Assembly: GCA_049663345.1 (NCBI GenBank)
Contig: JBATDG010000135.1
Span: 1 to 64,000, forward strand
DNA length: 64,000 nucleotides
DNA from: SZUA-365 sp049663345
Lineage (GTDB): Bacteria; Bacteroidota; Ignavibacteria; SZUA-365
Direction of reading: 5' to 3'
Part shown: positions 52,147 to 61,115 of the stretch, piece by piece
Layout of the letters: every line of letters begins with the position of its first letter
Position numbering within the stretch: the stretch's first letter is position 1
Made by a program: the position numbers and the translations under genes
The notes under the pieces: model-generated
Database searches by the model: none
Seen by the model: the letters and a program-made list of their open reading frames with translations, nothing else
Told to the model about the DNA's origin: nothing

Positions 52147-52670
52147 GAGGAAGCTTGCGTTCGTTTTGGATAATCTTGTATCTTAGTCCCATGTTTCTTG
52201 GTGCCGCCATGCTCGGCGGGTGCGCCTATTCATTTACAGGCGCGTCCGTGCCGGCGCACTGGAAGGCAATATCCATCCCGTTGTTCGACGACGAGAGTAA
52301 TTTCGGCCAGCCCTCGCTGCGTGAGGACTTGACCAACATGCTGATACAGAAATTTCAGCAGGACAACACGCTGCAACTGGCAAACAAGCAGTCAGCGAAC
52401 GTCGAATTGAGAGGTGTCATCATCTCCATCATCGCAGATCAGCCAATCGCTGTTTCGCAGGGCGCACAAGCGTCCAAACTGCAGGTCAGTGTCAAAACGC
52501 GAGTCAAACTGATTGACCACGTAACTAATAAGGAAGTTTGGAGCAAAGATTTTACCGCAACCGGTGATTACCCAGCTGCGTCGGGTCAATCCGGCCGTGA
52601 GCAAGGTCTTCAACTTGCCATGGACAACATGACTGACGATGTGTTGTTGGAAACCGTGTCCGCGTGGTAA
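52143..52670 (+). CDS. LptE-like LPS assembly lipoprotein
   Basis: LptE plugs the LptD barrel in the outer membrane and helps insert lipopolysaccharide. A lipobox LGGC (Cys27) precedes a 145-residue domain with the family pattern CAYSFTGASVPAHWKAISIPLF, then LREDLTNMLIQKFQQ and a C-terminal LAMDNMTDDVLLETVSAW helix. The length and the position after a sigma-54 activator match Bacteroidota lptE. Its start overlaps the stop of the activator gene. Together with gmhA it points to an LPS-bearing outer membrane. Confidence 0.88.
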   Translation: MRGSLRSFWIILYLSPMFLGAAMLGGCAYSFTGASVPAHWKAISIPLFDDESNFGQPSLREDLTNMLIQKFQQDNTLQLANKQSANVELRGVIISIIADQPIAVSQGAQASKLQVSVKTRVKLIDHVTNKEVWSKDFTATGDYPAASGQSGREQGLQLAMDNMTDDVLLETVSAW

Positions 52671-52711
52671 ATTTGCTATTTCATTCACTCTCTTGAGGTG
52701 AAATCGTTATC

Positions 52712-54175
52712 ATGGAAGATTTTATACTGGGTGCATATGTATTCTCACTGAGCATCCTGTTCTTGTTTGGATCTCACGGTTTCGTGATGATTTTTTACTA
52801 TTTCAAGAACAAGGACAAGCTGCCGGTTGGGATGGCGGTCCTGGACGTGATGCCGATGGTCACCGTCCAGCTCCCGGTGTACAACGAATTGTATGTCGTG
52901 GAGCGGCTGATCGAAGCAGTGTGTGCTCTCGACTATCCCAAAGACAAGATGGAAATTCAGGTTCTTGATGACTCTACCGATGAGACGGTAGAACTTATCG
53001 CCACCGTAGTCGCCGCAATGCAGGCCGAGGGCTATGACATCGTCCAGGTTCGGCGCCCGGAAAGAGTCGGCTACAAGGCAGGAGCGTTGCGCTATGGAAT
53101 GGACATCGCAAAAGGCGAGTTCATAGCGATTTTTGACGCCGATTTTGTTCCCAATCCGAACTTTCTGCTCGAGACGCTGCGTCACTTTACTGATGATCGC
53201 ATCGGCATGGTCCAGACTCGCTGGGAACATCTGAACAATGAATTCTCGCTTCTGACGCGTGCCCAGGGCATCGCCCTCGACGGTCATTTCGTGATCGAGC
53301 AGCAGGTGCGCAACAAATCAGGATTCTTCATCAACTTCAACGGCACGGCCGGTGTCTGGCGCCGCTCCTGCATCGTCGATGCAGGGAACTGGGAAGCCGA
53401 TACGCTGACCGAGGATCTCGACCTGAGCTATCGTGCACAGTTGAAGGGCTGGCGTTTCGTGTTTCTCAACGACGTGACATCTCCCGCAGAATTGCCTTCG
53501 GAAATCAATGCTCTCAAGTCGCAGCAATTTCGCTGGACGAAAGGCGCTATTGAAACGGCGAAGAAAATTCTTCCGCGCGTGTGGAAAGCAAAGCTGCCGC
53601 TGCGCATCAAACTGCAGTCTACTGTTCATCTGACCAACAACCTGGTGTTCCCGTTTATTCTCCTTACCGGTATTCTCAACGTGCCGCTGGTATTCATCAA
53701 GCATTCGGGACGCCACGAGACCTTCTTCGCATTTATGTCGATCTTCGTACTGGCGTTTATCAGCTCCTTCCTCTTCTATCTCTACTCCCAAAAAGACGTG
53801 TACACGGATTGGAAAAAACGGATTTTCCTTTTCCCGCTCTTCATGTCAGGAAGCATGGGCTTTTCGGTGAATAATTCAAGAGCGGTGATCGAAGGGCTGC
53901 TGAACCGGAAAAGTGCGTTTATCCGCACACCCAAGTTCCACATCGAAACAGAGAAGGACACCTGGAAAAACAAGAAGTACCAGGCTTCGTCGAAAAAGAT
54001 TTCGCTGTCAATTATTTTTGAGCTCGTGCTGGCGCTGTACTGTTTTGTCGGAGTTATTGCATCGATCTGGTTCCTTGAGATCGCAGCACTGCCGTTCCAG
54101 TTGTTGTTCTTCCTTGGATTCGGACTGGTCGGACTTCTTTCCATTCGCCACGCACTCGGAACGCAAGGCGCCTGA
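52712..54175 (+). CDS. Family 2 glycosyltransferase, membrane-bound processive type
   Basis: One N-terminal helix (about 5-27) precedes the GT2 catalytic domain (about 48-290), followed by about four C-terminal helices. Catalytic blocks: LPVYNE, QVLDDSTD, FDADFVPN (metal-binding DxD), TEDLDLSYR and QQFRW (QxxRW), which mark processive polysaccharide or lipid glycosyltransferases such as cellulose-synthase-like enzymes. No PilZ domain is present. The product is unknown; a surface glucan or glycolipid is likely. Neighbours concern envelope assembly. A hairpin terminator follows. Confidence 0.9.
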   Translation: MEDFILGAYVFSLSILFLFGSHGFVMIFYYFKNKDKLPVGMAVLDVMPMVTVQLPVYNELYVVERLIEAVCALDYPKDKMEIQVLDDSTDETVELIATVVAAMQAEGYDIVQVRRPERVGYKAGALRYGMDIAKGEFIAIFDADFVPNPNFLLETLRHFTDDRIGMVQTRWEHLNNEFSLLTRAQGIALDGHFVIEQQVRNKSGFFINFNGTAGVWRRSCIVDAGNWEADTLTEDLDLSYRAQLKGWRFVFLNDVTSPAELPSEINALKSQQFRWTKGAIETAKKILPRVWKAKLPLRIKLQSTVHLTNNLVFPFILLTGILNVPLVFIKHSGRHETFFAFMSIFVLAFISSFLFYLYSQKDVYTDWKKRIFLFPLFMSGSMGFSVNNSRAVIEGLLNRKSAFIRTPKFHIETEKDTWKNKKYQASSKKISLSIIFELVLALYCFVGVIASIWFLEIAALPFQLLFFLGFGLVGLLSIRHALGTQGA

Positions 54176-54232
54176 ATCCACAAAACGGAGCAATTAGCGA
54201 ACCTTTGAAACGCTATTCCATGTAAGAATGAA

Positions 54233-54275
54233 ATTTCGCCACAGCGGCTACGGTCGATGTGGCGAAATATTTTAT
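54233..54275 (+). terminator. Rho-independent terminator after the glycosyltransferase
   Basis: ATTTCGCCACA pairs perfectly with TGTGGCGAAAT (11 bp), followed by ATTTTAT. Confidence 0.85.
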
Positions 54276-54287
54276 ATTAGATGACCA

Positions 54288-55106
54288 ATGGAAACGACAG
54301 CACAGATCCCTGTCTTCGACGACATCGCCGCTCTTGAACGGCATGTCGCCGCCAACCCCGCCTCGCCGCTCTTTGCACGGCTGGCTTCACTGTACATCGA
54401 CAGCAATCGACCCGCACAGGCATTGAAGCTGTGTCTGCAGGGAATCAAGCAGCATCCGGACTATCCGACGGGAATGCTCATGATCGCAAAGGCGCAGATC
54501 ATGCTGCGGCAATACGGTGATGCGCGGCAAACTCTTAGCGGACTACTGCGCGTACTGCCATCCTGTACAGCGGCTCTGCGATTGGTCGACCGTATGACGG
54601 AGCTCGAACTTGAGTATCCTCCGTACGCGACTTCTTCCGGATTGTTCATTTCTCATCAAAGTGTTGGCCGCGCTGCCGATCGCGATCGGCGCGAGCAATG
54701 GAGCCACCAGGACGATATTCTGCCAGGCATCGAAAGCTTTATTCCGGCGAAGGCCGAAGCTGCGGCAGAGCCGGAGCCGGTGATTGCAGCAGAACATACG
54801 CTTCCGACATTTGATCTCGGTGCGCTGGCGCTGCGGCTCGAAGGCGCACGCATTCCATCGCTCCCCGAAGAGGATGAGCGGCACGAGAGTACGGGTATCG
54901 ATGAAGAAGTCGAGGAAGTTAATCTGGAATTGCGTCCGGTGACGGAAACTCTCATTACCATTTACGAGCAGCAGGGACGCTGGCGCGAAACCATCGACGG
55001 CTATGTGCGTCTTTCCCAGCGCTACCCCGAACGCCGTGAACACTTCGAAAACAAGATCAGGGAAATCGAAGGGAAAATCGAAAACGAGCAATCCGAGGAT
55101 CATTAG
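54288..55106 (+). CDS. TPR-like cytosolic protein, unknown
   Basis: The 272-aa protein has two short tetratricopeptide-like helical regions, at about 10-105 (LFARLASLYIDSNRPAQALKL type) and about 220-260 (ETLITIYEQQGRWRETIDGY), joined by an acidic, Pro/Ala-rich disordered linker. No signal or membrane segment is seen. TPRs mediate protein contacts; partner unknown. The hydrolase gene starts 15 bases after its stop. Confidence 0.75.
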   Translation: METTAQIPVFDDIAALERHVAANPASPLFARLASLYIDSNRPAQALKLCLQGIKQHPDYPTGMLMIAKAQIMLRQYGDARQTLSGLLRVLPSCTAALRLVDRMTELELEYPPYATSSGLFISHQSVGRAADRDRREQWSHQDDILPGIESFIPAKAEAAAEPEPVIAAEHTLPTFDLGALALRLEGARIPSLPEEDERHESTGIDEEVEEVNLELRPVTETLITIYEQQGRWRETIDGYVRLSQRYPERREHFENKIREIEGKIENEQSEDH

Positions 55107-55121
55107 ATAGAGGGCTTTCTC

Positions 55122-55661
55122 ATGCTATCAACCGCACACGCATTGCTGCTTGTCATCGACGTTCAGGGAAAGCTGGCCGACCTGGCATGGCGGTCAGAAA
55201 TGCTTCAGAAAAATATTCGCATCCTGCTCGAAAGTATGAAGGTGCTGGAAATGCCGATACTCGCGACCGAGCAGTATCCGAAGGGACTTGGTCCGACCGT
55301 TCCCGCGATTGCGGAACTGCTGGGTGATGAACCTGTAATTGAAAAAAGCAGCTTCAGCTGCTGCGGGGAGTTTGCGTTCGAAACGCGACTGACGGAATTG
55401 CACAAAACCGATATTATTGTTTGCGGCATCGAGACGCATGTCTGTGTGTACCAGACCGTACGCGATCTTCTTGGACTCGGTTATCATGTGCACCTTGTGA
55501 CAGATGCGGTTTCGAGCCGAACCGAGGAGAACTGGAAACTCGGCGTCAGTGCCTGTGCCTCCCTCGGGGCAAAGACTACCAGCACGGAAATGGTGCTGTT
55601 CGAGTTGCTGGAGGAATCCGGAACCGAACGATTCAAGGCAGTGTCCAAGCTGGTGAAATAG
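55122..55661 (+). CDS. Isochorismatase-like cysteine hydrolase
   Basis: The 179-aa product has the family triad Asp13 (LVIDVQ), Lys75 (VIEKSSFSC) and Cys108 (GIETHVCVYQT), with a cis-peptide-type GIETH block before the nucleophile. Family members hydrolyse isochorismate, nicotinamide or other small amides; the specific substrate is not evident. Length is standard. A strong bidirectional terminator separates it from the M16 peptidase pair. Confidence 0.88.
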   Translation: MLSTAHALLLVIDVQGKLADLAWRSEMLQKNIRILLESMKVLEMPILATEQYPKGLGPTVPAIAELLGDEPVIEKSSFSCCGEFAFETRLTELHKTDIIVCGIETHVCVYQTVRDLLGLGYHVHLVTDAVSSRTEENWKLGVSACASLGAKTTSTEMVLFELLEESGTERFKAVSKLVK

Positions 55662-55690
55662 AGGTCGACCGACCGACCGCCGACCCGAAA

Positions 55691-55726
55691 TAAAACAGGG
55701 GCACAGCATGCTGCGCCCCTGTTTTA
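55691..55726. terminator. Bidirectional rho-independent terminator
   Basis: TAAAACAGGGGC pairs with GCCCCTGTTTTA (12 bp) around a 12-base loop, with A and T runs on both sides. It serves the plus-strand hydrolase and the minus-strand M16 pair. Confidence 0.92.
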
Positions 55727-55755
55727 TTGATCGGGATTGGATTATTCGTACCCGG

Positions 55756-57873
55756 TTATTTTTTCACTTCGAATTGCGAGTCTTCAATCGGCACGTTGTG
55801 CTTGTAGGAGGTGAAGGTCGTTTTCAGCGTCATGCCCGGGTTTTCTACCAGAAGGGAGAAAGGAAGCATCATGCCGTCGACGGAGCGGAAGTCGCTGAAA
55901 TGCATCATTACTGAAACCGGACCTTGCTCGGTATCCTCGGTCTCGGCCTTGCCCACCATCATGAAGGTATTTGCGTCGATGTACAATTCATCGGATCCGC
56001 TCTTGCGTTTCAGATCGACGACGTACACGACCTTGCCGTCCATTTCCTTTTTGGCTGTGACCGTCGGCACGAAGCCAAGTTCCTTCCAGCGAACGATGGA
56101 ATTGAACTGAGTGGATTCAAGTGTCTTGGCCAGCTCTTCACCGCTGCGTTCACGCAGCTGCTGCATGGGCTCGCGCACGAATGACTTTCCGTCGTTGACC
56201 CATTCTTCACTTTCCATGATTTGGGCTGTACCGCCCATATCGACTGAAAGTGTGAGAATCTGGTATTTCTTATTGGGGGTTTTTTCGAACAATTTGAGAC
56301 TGCCTTCGGCTGTCGCCGGACCAAAAGAAATCGTCACATCACCTTCGGTGATGCGCGACGTCACATTATCGAGCACCGCATGTCCACCCATGGCCTCAAT
56401 ATGCTTCTCGAGAAGGGTCGGGCCATCGATATCCACTTCATAGGTTTTTGTGGCGGAGACAGGATTGATATCCGTGTCGTACATACGCACTTCACCGAAA
56501 GCGGCGAGCGGTTCCTGTATCACGCTGGCGTCGCCCACGGCGAGGAATGCAACGTTATCGGTAGTCAGATATTTTTTCGCGATGAGCTGTACATCGTCTG
56601 CGCTCACCTTCATCATGTTGGCGATATAGGTTTTGTAGTAATCCGTCGGCAGACCGTAGAGATCGATATTCTGCACCATCGTGGCGATAGTCGAGGGATT
56701 CTCGAGGCTGAGGAGAAAGCGTCCAGCGGCGTACTGCTTGTGCATGTCGAGGGTCTCTTCGTCGATTTTCTCATCGCGCATGCGATCCATCTCCCGAATG
56801 ACTTCGGTGAATGCGGAGTCGGTGGCGATGCGCCGAACATCGGCGGTCGCCTGCCAGAGGCCTGCATCTTTCCGTGATTCCATATTGCTGTATGCGCCGT
56901 AAGTGAAGCCGCGTTTCTCGCGCAGGTTGGCGAAGAGGCGTCCGGAGAACCCGCCGCCGAGAATGGAATTCATCACGCCGAATGCGATATAATCAGGATC
57001 ACGGCGCTCGAAGCCGGTTACCTGCACAGCGATCGAGGTCTGTGACTGGGTCTTTCCAAGGTCCACCAGATGGACCTGATGTCCGGTAATGCGCTTCGGC
57101 TGCGGGAAGTTGTTGGCAGGGACGCTGCCTTTCTTCCACTTGCCGAAGTACTTCTTCACGATCGGAAGAATTTCCTTCGGCGTCACGTCTCCGACGATGG
57201 CCAGCGATGCGTTGTTGGGCATAACGTAGGTATTGTGAAATGCAACCAGTGCATCGCGTGTGATATTTTCCACATCCTTCTCGGTGCCGAAATTGGAATA
57301 GGGATGCGGTGCATAGCCCACGGTGATTTGCAGGCGGTTCATCACTTCGTCAGGATTGCGCTTCACGGTTTTGAGACCGGAGAGCGACTGTTTCTTTTGT
57401 TTGTCAAGCTCGTCCTGCGGGAAGGTCGGATTGTACAGAGCATCCGTCATCAAAGTGAGCAGCTTATCCATATGCTTTTTCAGACCGGAGCCGCTGACGG
57501 ACATCTGATCGTCGGCAGCTCCTGCACCGATGCTCAAGCCGAGAGCGTCGGTTTCCTGAGCAAACTGCAGCGAATTTCGTGTGCTTGTTCCAGCGGTGAG
57601 AAGTTCGGTCATGCTGGAAGCAATGCCCGACACGTCGCCATCGAATTCCGATCCTGATTTAATCAGCAGACGGAAAGTAACGACAGGCTCGGCGGCATTG
57701 GTGATGACTAAGACCTTCAGGCCATTGTCGAGAGTTGTTTCATAGAAATCCGGGAAGGATGCTTTGGGGGCAGGACCCGGTGCCGGTTTTTTGCTCCGGT
57801 CGATTTGCGCTTCCAGTTGTCCGCCAACGAGGAGCAGGAGCGCAAACACGATGAACATGCGAAAGTATTTCAT
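55756..57873 (-). CDS. M16 family protein lacking zinc ligands, with lipocalin/LolA-like C-terminal domain
   Basis: A signal peptide (MKYFRMFIVFALLLL...) leads into two M16 halves (about 40-470). At the place of the HxxEH zinc motif the sequence reads SSMTE (residues 86-90), so all ligands are lost and the protein cannot be a zinc peptidase. A C-terminal domain of about 230 residues (475-705) has beta-strand repeats like LolA/outer-membrane lipid carriers (GHAVLDNVTSRITEGDV, then LYIDANTFMMVG). It pairs with the active M16 gene 28 bases upstream, like the alpha/beta subunits of the mitochondrial processing peptidase. The ATG chosen has AGGA nine bases before it; an ATG two codons earlier is also possible. 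Confidence 0.88.
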   Translation of the reverse strand: MKYFRMFIVFALLLLVGGQLEAQIDRSKKPAPGPAPKASFPDFYETTLDNGLKVLVITNAAEPVVTFRLLIKSGSEFDGDVSGIASSMTELLTAGTSTRNSLQFAQETDALGLSIGAGAADDQMSVSGSGLKKHMDKLLTLMTDALYNPTFPQDELDKQKKQSLSGLKTVKRNPDEVMNRLQITVGYAPHPYSNFGTEKDVENITRDALVAFHNTYVMPNNASLAIVGDVTPKEILPIVKKYFGKWKKGSVPANNFPQPKRITGHQVHLVDLGKTQSQTSIAVQVTGFERRDPDYIAFGVMNSILGGGFSGRLFANLREKRGFTYGAYSNMESRKDAGLWQATADVRRIATDSAFTEVIREMDRMRDEKIDEETLDMHKQYAAGRFLLSLENPSTIATMVQNIDLYGLPTDYYKTYIANMMKVSADDVQLIAKKYLTTDNVAFLAVGDASVIQEPLAAFGEVRMYDTDINPVSATKTYEVDIDGPTLLEKHIEAMGGHAVLDNVTSRITEGDVTISFGPATAEGSLKLFEKTPNKKYQILTLSVDMGGTAQIMESEEWVNDGKSFVREPMQQLRERSGEELAKTLESTQFNSIVRWKELGFVPTVTAKKEMDGKVVYVVDLKRKSGSDELYIDANTFMMVGKAETEDTEQGPVSVMMHFSDFRSVDGMMLPFSLLVENPGMTLKTTFTSYKHNVPIEDSQFEVKK

Positions 57874-57901
57874 TGTCATTATTCCTGTGTCTCGTAGTGA
57901 A

Positions 57902-59230
57902 TCAGCTTTTTTTATCCATGACCACATATTTGACCACGTTCTTGCGTTCGGGACGCAGGTACTTGTTCGCCACGCGTTTGATATCGTCGCGGGTCACGGC
58001 CATGTATTTCTCAAGTTCCTTGTTGACCAGATCGGTGTTGTTGTAGAACAGCGAGTACTGGGCGAGATTTCGCAGTTTGCCGTCAAGCGAGAGGAAGCTG
58101 CGAGTGAACTCGGTTTCCTTTGCATTGCGCACTTTGTCAAACTCGTCTTTTGTTACGCCGTCGCGCTGCACTTTCTCGAGTTCCTCGCGAATGGCTGTTT
58201 CGATCGCCTGGAATTCCACGCCCTGATTGGCGATGGCGATAAACGCGAACATGCCGGCTTTATCGAGGGGCATGCCAAAGCTGGAAGCCTGCATCGCAAG
58301 CTGCTCGTTGTCGACCAGGCGCTGATACAGCCGCGAGCTCTTTCCGTCTGAAAGAACGTTGCCAAGCAACTCGAGTGCGTATGCATCCGGATTGCGGTAA
58401 TCGGCGGTGACGTACGATTCGATGTATGCGGGCAGAGGAGTGACTTCTTCTTCAACGATCAGCGTACGCGGGCTCGTCTGTTCGGGAATGACTACTTCGT
58501 TTCTTTCTGGCTTGGGCCCGGCAGGGATGCCCGCGAAATAATCCTGGATCATCTTCTTCGTTTTTTTTACGTCGAGATCGCCGCCCACGACGAGGCAGGC
58601 GTTGTTCGGCAGATAATACTTGTTGTGAAACTCACGGAATTCAGCGATCGAGGCGTTGTTGATATCCTGCGCCACACCGATCGGCATCCATTCGTAGGAA
58701 GACCCCTTGAAAGTATTCTTGAACAGGTTGTCGCCGAGGGTGCCGTAGGGACGGCCTTCATAGCGTTGTTTCAGCTCTTCTTTGACAACCATTCGCTGGG
58801 TTTCGACGCCGCTGGAATCGACGATCAGGTGCATCATGCGCTCGGATTCGATCCAGATCGCCAGTTCGAGCTGATTGATGGGTACCTTGAAGAAATAGTC
58901 GGTCTGGTCGAAGCCGGTGGAAGCGTTGAGCACACCGCCAGCCGCCGTAATCAGCTTGTCGACCTGTCCTCGTTTAATGTTTTCGGTGCCTTCGAACATC
59001 AGGTGTTCGAAAAAATGGGCGAAGCCCGTGCGGCCCGTGATCTCATCTTTGGAACCGATCTTGTAGAGCAGATAGGTCATGGCCGTGGGTGCCGTACGAT
59101 CTACGTGCAGGATCACTGTCAGGCCGTTGTCCAGTTTGTATTCTTCGTACTGGATCGGCTTGAAGCTCTGCGCCTGCAGTCCTGCCGAGAGCAGCAACAA
59201 CAGGGCCGGAATGAACATCCGTAGTTTCAT
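57902..59230 (-). CDS. Active M16 zinc metallopeptidase
   Basis: The signal peptide (1-20, GLQAQ) is followed by a pitrilysin-type fold. The inverted zinc motif HFFEH is at 72-76, with Glu152 as third ligand (76 residues after His76, within the family range). It lies first in a two-gene operon with an inactive partner, so the enzyme is probably a heterodimer that degrades peptides in the periplasm. The 442-aa size is one two-domain M16 unit. Confidence 0.94.
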   Translation of the reverse strand: MKLRMFIPALLLLLSAGLQAQSFKPIQYEEYKLDNGLTVILHVDRTAPTAMTYLLYKIGSKDEITGRTGFAHFFEHLMFEGTENIKRGQVDKLITAAGGVLNASTGFDQTDYFFKVPINQLELAIWIESERMMHLIVDSSGVETQRMVVKEELKQRYEGRPYGTLGDNLFKNTFKGSSYEWMPIGVAQDINNASIAEFREFHNKYYLPNNACLVVGGDLDVKKTKKMIQDYFAGIPAGPKPERNEVVIPEQTSPRTLIVEEEVTPLPAYIESYVTADYRNPDAYALELLGNVLSDGKSSRLYQRLVDNEQLAMQASSFGMPLDKAGMFAFIAIANQGVEFQAIETAIREELEKVQRDGVTKDEFDKVRNAKETEFTRSFLSLDGKLRNLAQYSLFYNNTDLVNKELEKYMAVTRDDIKRVANKYLRPERKNVVKYVVMDKKS

Positions 59231-59284
59231 GTAAGAAACCTCAATATGAATTGAAGTGATTGATTGAATGTCGATTGTATCTTA

Positions 59285-59935
59285 TCAGCCAGCGGACTGC
59301 AGAAACGGCAGTTCGAGCAGGCTTCGTATTTCGTGAATAACCTCATCTGCCAGTCCGAGGTATTCGCGGCCAAGAGTGGTCTCAACCGCGACGCAGATCA
59401 TACCCGCGTTCTTTGCGGATTCGATACCCAGAGGGGCATTCTCCACCACAATGCAGTCTTCTGGCAGCAGATTCATATGATGCATCGGAGCCAGATAAGG
59501 ATCCGCGCTCGGCTTGGCGCGATGCACCTCATCGCCGGTGATCAGAAAATCAAATAGCAGCCGGTGATCCGCACTCAAGGCGGTTTCCATATTCTTCTTC
59601 GACGAAGCAGTGACAAGCGCGGTAAGAAAGCCGCGGCGGCGCAGTTCGGCGATGACTTCGAATACGTGTGGGTAGTAGGTGACCTGTACGATGGAGCGAT
59701 AGTATTCGCGCTTGCGGTCGATAAAGGCGGAGTGCTCCTCTGCAGGCAGCGTTACGCCGGCCTCTGCAAGAAAAGTGGGAAGAATCTCTCGCGATGCACG
59801 TCCCTCATGCAGCAGCACCGAATGTTCGGACACACTGCCGCCAAGTTCCTGAAACATCTTTTCCCAGGCCAGGTAGTGATAATGCAGCGTATCGGCGATC
59901 ACGCCGTCGAGATCGAAAAAAACCGCCTTGATCAT
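59285..59935 (-). CDS. HAD-superfamily phosphatase, beta-phosphoglucomutase-like
   Basis: HAD motif I is FFDLDGVIADT (Asp8, Asp10), motif II VTASSK, motif III Lys in HRAKPSADPY, motif IV ENAPLGIESAKNAG. A helical cap lies at about 15-85. This is the subclass IA plan shared by beta-phosphoglucomutases and phosphoglycolate phosphatases. Substrate is not certain. At 216 aa length is typical. It sits upstream of the M16 pair with only 54 bases between, but functional linkage is not evident. Confidence 0.9.
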   Translation of the reverse strand: MIKAVFFDLDGVIADTLHYHYLAWEKMFQELGGSVSEHSVLLHEGRASREILPTFLAEAGVTLPAEEHSAFIDRKREYYRSIVQVTYYPHVFEVIAELRRRGFLTALVTASSKKNMETALSADHRLLFDFLITGDEVHRAKPSADPYLAPMHHMNLLPEDCIVVENAPLGIESAKNAGMICVAVETTLGREYLGLADEVIHEIRSLLELPFLQSAG

Positions 59936-60033
59936 AGATTGTGCGCAGGTGTGACATAAATAGCTACAGACTTATAATCTACGAAGAAAGTCCGGAAAAG
60001 TTCTAGGCAAAAGAGTGGCCACATGGATGAGGA

Positions 60034-60190
60034 GTAACCACAGATTACACGGATTTCACAGATTAGATTTTATTAAGCGCTCCTCGGCTATCCTGTGCGA
60101 TGCTTGCGACAAACTCAATAATCAAGGAACCGGACTTTCGAGCAGCGTTAAAACAAACCAATCAGTGAAATCAGTGTAATCTGTGGTTAC
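60034..60190. repeat. Hairpin element B1 (MITE-like), ACCACAGATTACAC family
   Basis: GTAACCACAGATTACAC at the left end is the exact reverse complement of GTGTAATCTGTGGTTAC at the right end; the next 15 bases pair with three mismatches. Inner segments (GCGCTCCTCGG, CGAGCAGCG) also pair loosely, so about 157 bases fold into one long hairpin. It ends 7 bases from the stop of the PAP2-like gene. Confidence 0.88.
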
Positions 60191-60197
60191 CCCCGTT

Positions 60198-60827
60198 TTA
60201 CTTCATCAACGGCAGCAGGAGGGTTATGATGACCCAGGTCTGCAGCAGGGTCAGCCCGACGCCTGCGATGGCGCCAGCGACCACTTGTGCGACTGTGTGG
60301 GAACGTAGTGCGACGCGGGCCCAGCCGAGGAGGACGATGAGCGGCAGGGTCCAGAGCAGCTTCCAGCCGAAGACGGGAAAGAGGAAGACAAGCGGCCCGG
60401 TGAGCCCCATCAGATGCGCACTGATTTTCCATCTCAGGTTGATTGCGTTGAGTATGAGCGTGTTTATGAGAAAGCACCACATCAGTCCCCAGACAAACAC
60501 GGACGCATTGAGGAACAGCAGAAACATCAATCCCCCGAGTGAAAATCCCGCGCTGATCAGATAGGGCTTTGTGCGCTGCAGGCGCTCGGGCACATCGTAG
60601 GCGCTGACCTCCTCCATCTTCCTGAGGTACATGACATACGCCATTTGCAGTCCCCCCGCGCAGGCGACAGCCACCACCCATACGACTACCTGATGCAAGA
60701 TGCCGCCGTGTTCAAATGCCAGCACAAGAAGTGCGAACACCACTGCGGCGATCGTTGGAGGAATGAGCGCAATCGACAGTCGCTGCGCAAAATGCTGGGC
60801 GGGGGTACGGGGAATCGGTATATCCAT
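60198..60827 (-). CDS. PAP2-like membrane phosphatase
   Basis: Five to six hydrophobic segments cover the 209 residues. The C-terminal half has the type-2 phosphatidic acid phosphatase pattern in divergent form: KISAHLMG replaces PSGH, and GWARVALRSHTVAQVVAGA replaces the SRxxxxxHxxxD motif (Gln in place of the last Asp). Such divergent PAP2 proteins may act on lipid or polyprenyl phosphates. The gene is bracketed by two copies of the same hairpin element family, so it may lie in a rearrangement-prone spot. Confidence 0.82.
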   Translation of the reverse strand: MDIPIPRTPAQHFAQRLSIALIPPTIAAVVFALLVLAFEHGGILHQVVVWVVAVACAGGLQMAYVMYLRKMEEVSAYDVPERLQRTKPYLISAGFSLGGLMFLLFLNASVFVWGLMWCFLINTLILNAINLRWKISAHLMGLTGPLVFLFPVFGWKLLWTLPLIVLLGWARVALRSHTVAQVVAGAIAGVGLTLLQTWVIITLLLPLMK

Positions 60828-60840
60828 GCCACAAGATAAA

Positions 60841-61024
60841 GAGTAACCACAGATTTCACAGATAGCACAGATTGTTTCTTATAACGCTTCTCGGAGAGTC
60901 GGGTGCTATCTGAGTCAGGAAGTGTGGGTAAGACCGTCCGAGAAGTGCCGCAACAAAACCAATCAGTGTAATCTGCTTGCCGCGCCGAAGTCCCGCGAGG
61001 CGGGACGAAGGCGGGTGGTTACTC
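60841..61024. repeat. Hairpin element B2 (MITE-like) carrying an insertion
   Basis: It starts GAGTAACCACAGATTTCACAGAT and ends ...AATCAGTGTAATCTG then TGGTTACTC, matching element B1 at both ends. Inner CGCTTCTCGGA pairs with TCCGAGAAGTG. The right arm is interrupted after GTGTAATCTG by a 40-base GC-rich unit, after which the arm resumes exactly. Confidence 0.88.
60976..61015. repeat. GC-rich palindromic repeat, family A, inserted in element B2
   Basis: 40 bases with core GTCCCGC-GAG-GCGGGAC, split exactly into the right arm of B2. The reverse complement matches the copy near 3,921 at 36 of 37 bases. Comparison with B1 (AATCTG|TGGTTAC uninterrupted) defines both insertion edges. Confidence 0.9.
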
Positions 61025-61115
61025 TTCAGTGACGCCCCTGTGCCTTGTAAATCCATGCTGATTTCGCTAGAATTGCTCTGATACTCTAGAACAATCGCTT
61101 TGAATAGGATTCCTC

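Noticed and set aside
60034..61024. Reading the PAP2-like gene plus flanking repeats as a composite transposon
   Set aside because: The flanking elements are hairpins without transposase and no target duplication is visible; chance bracketing cannot be excluded.
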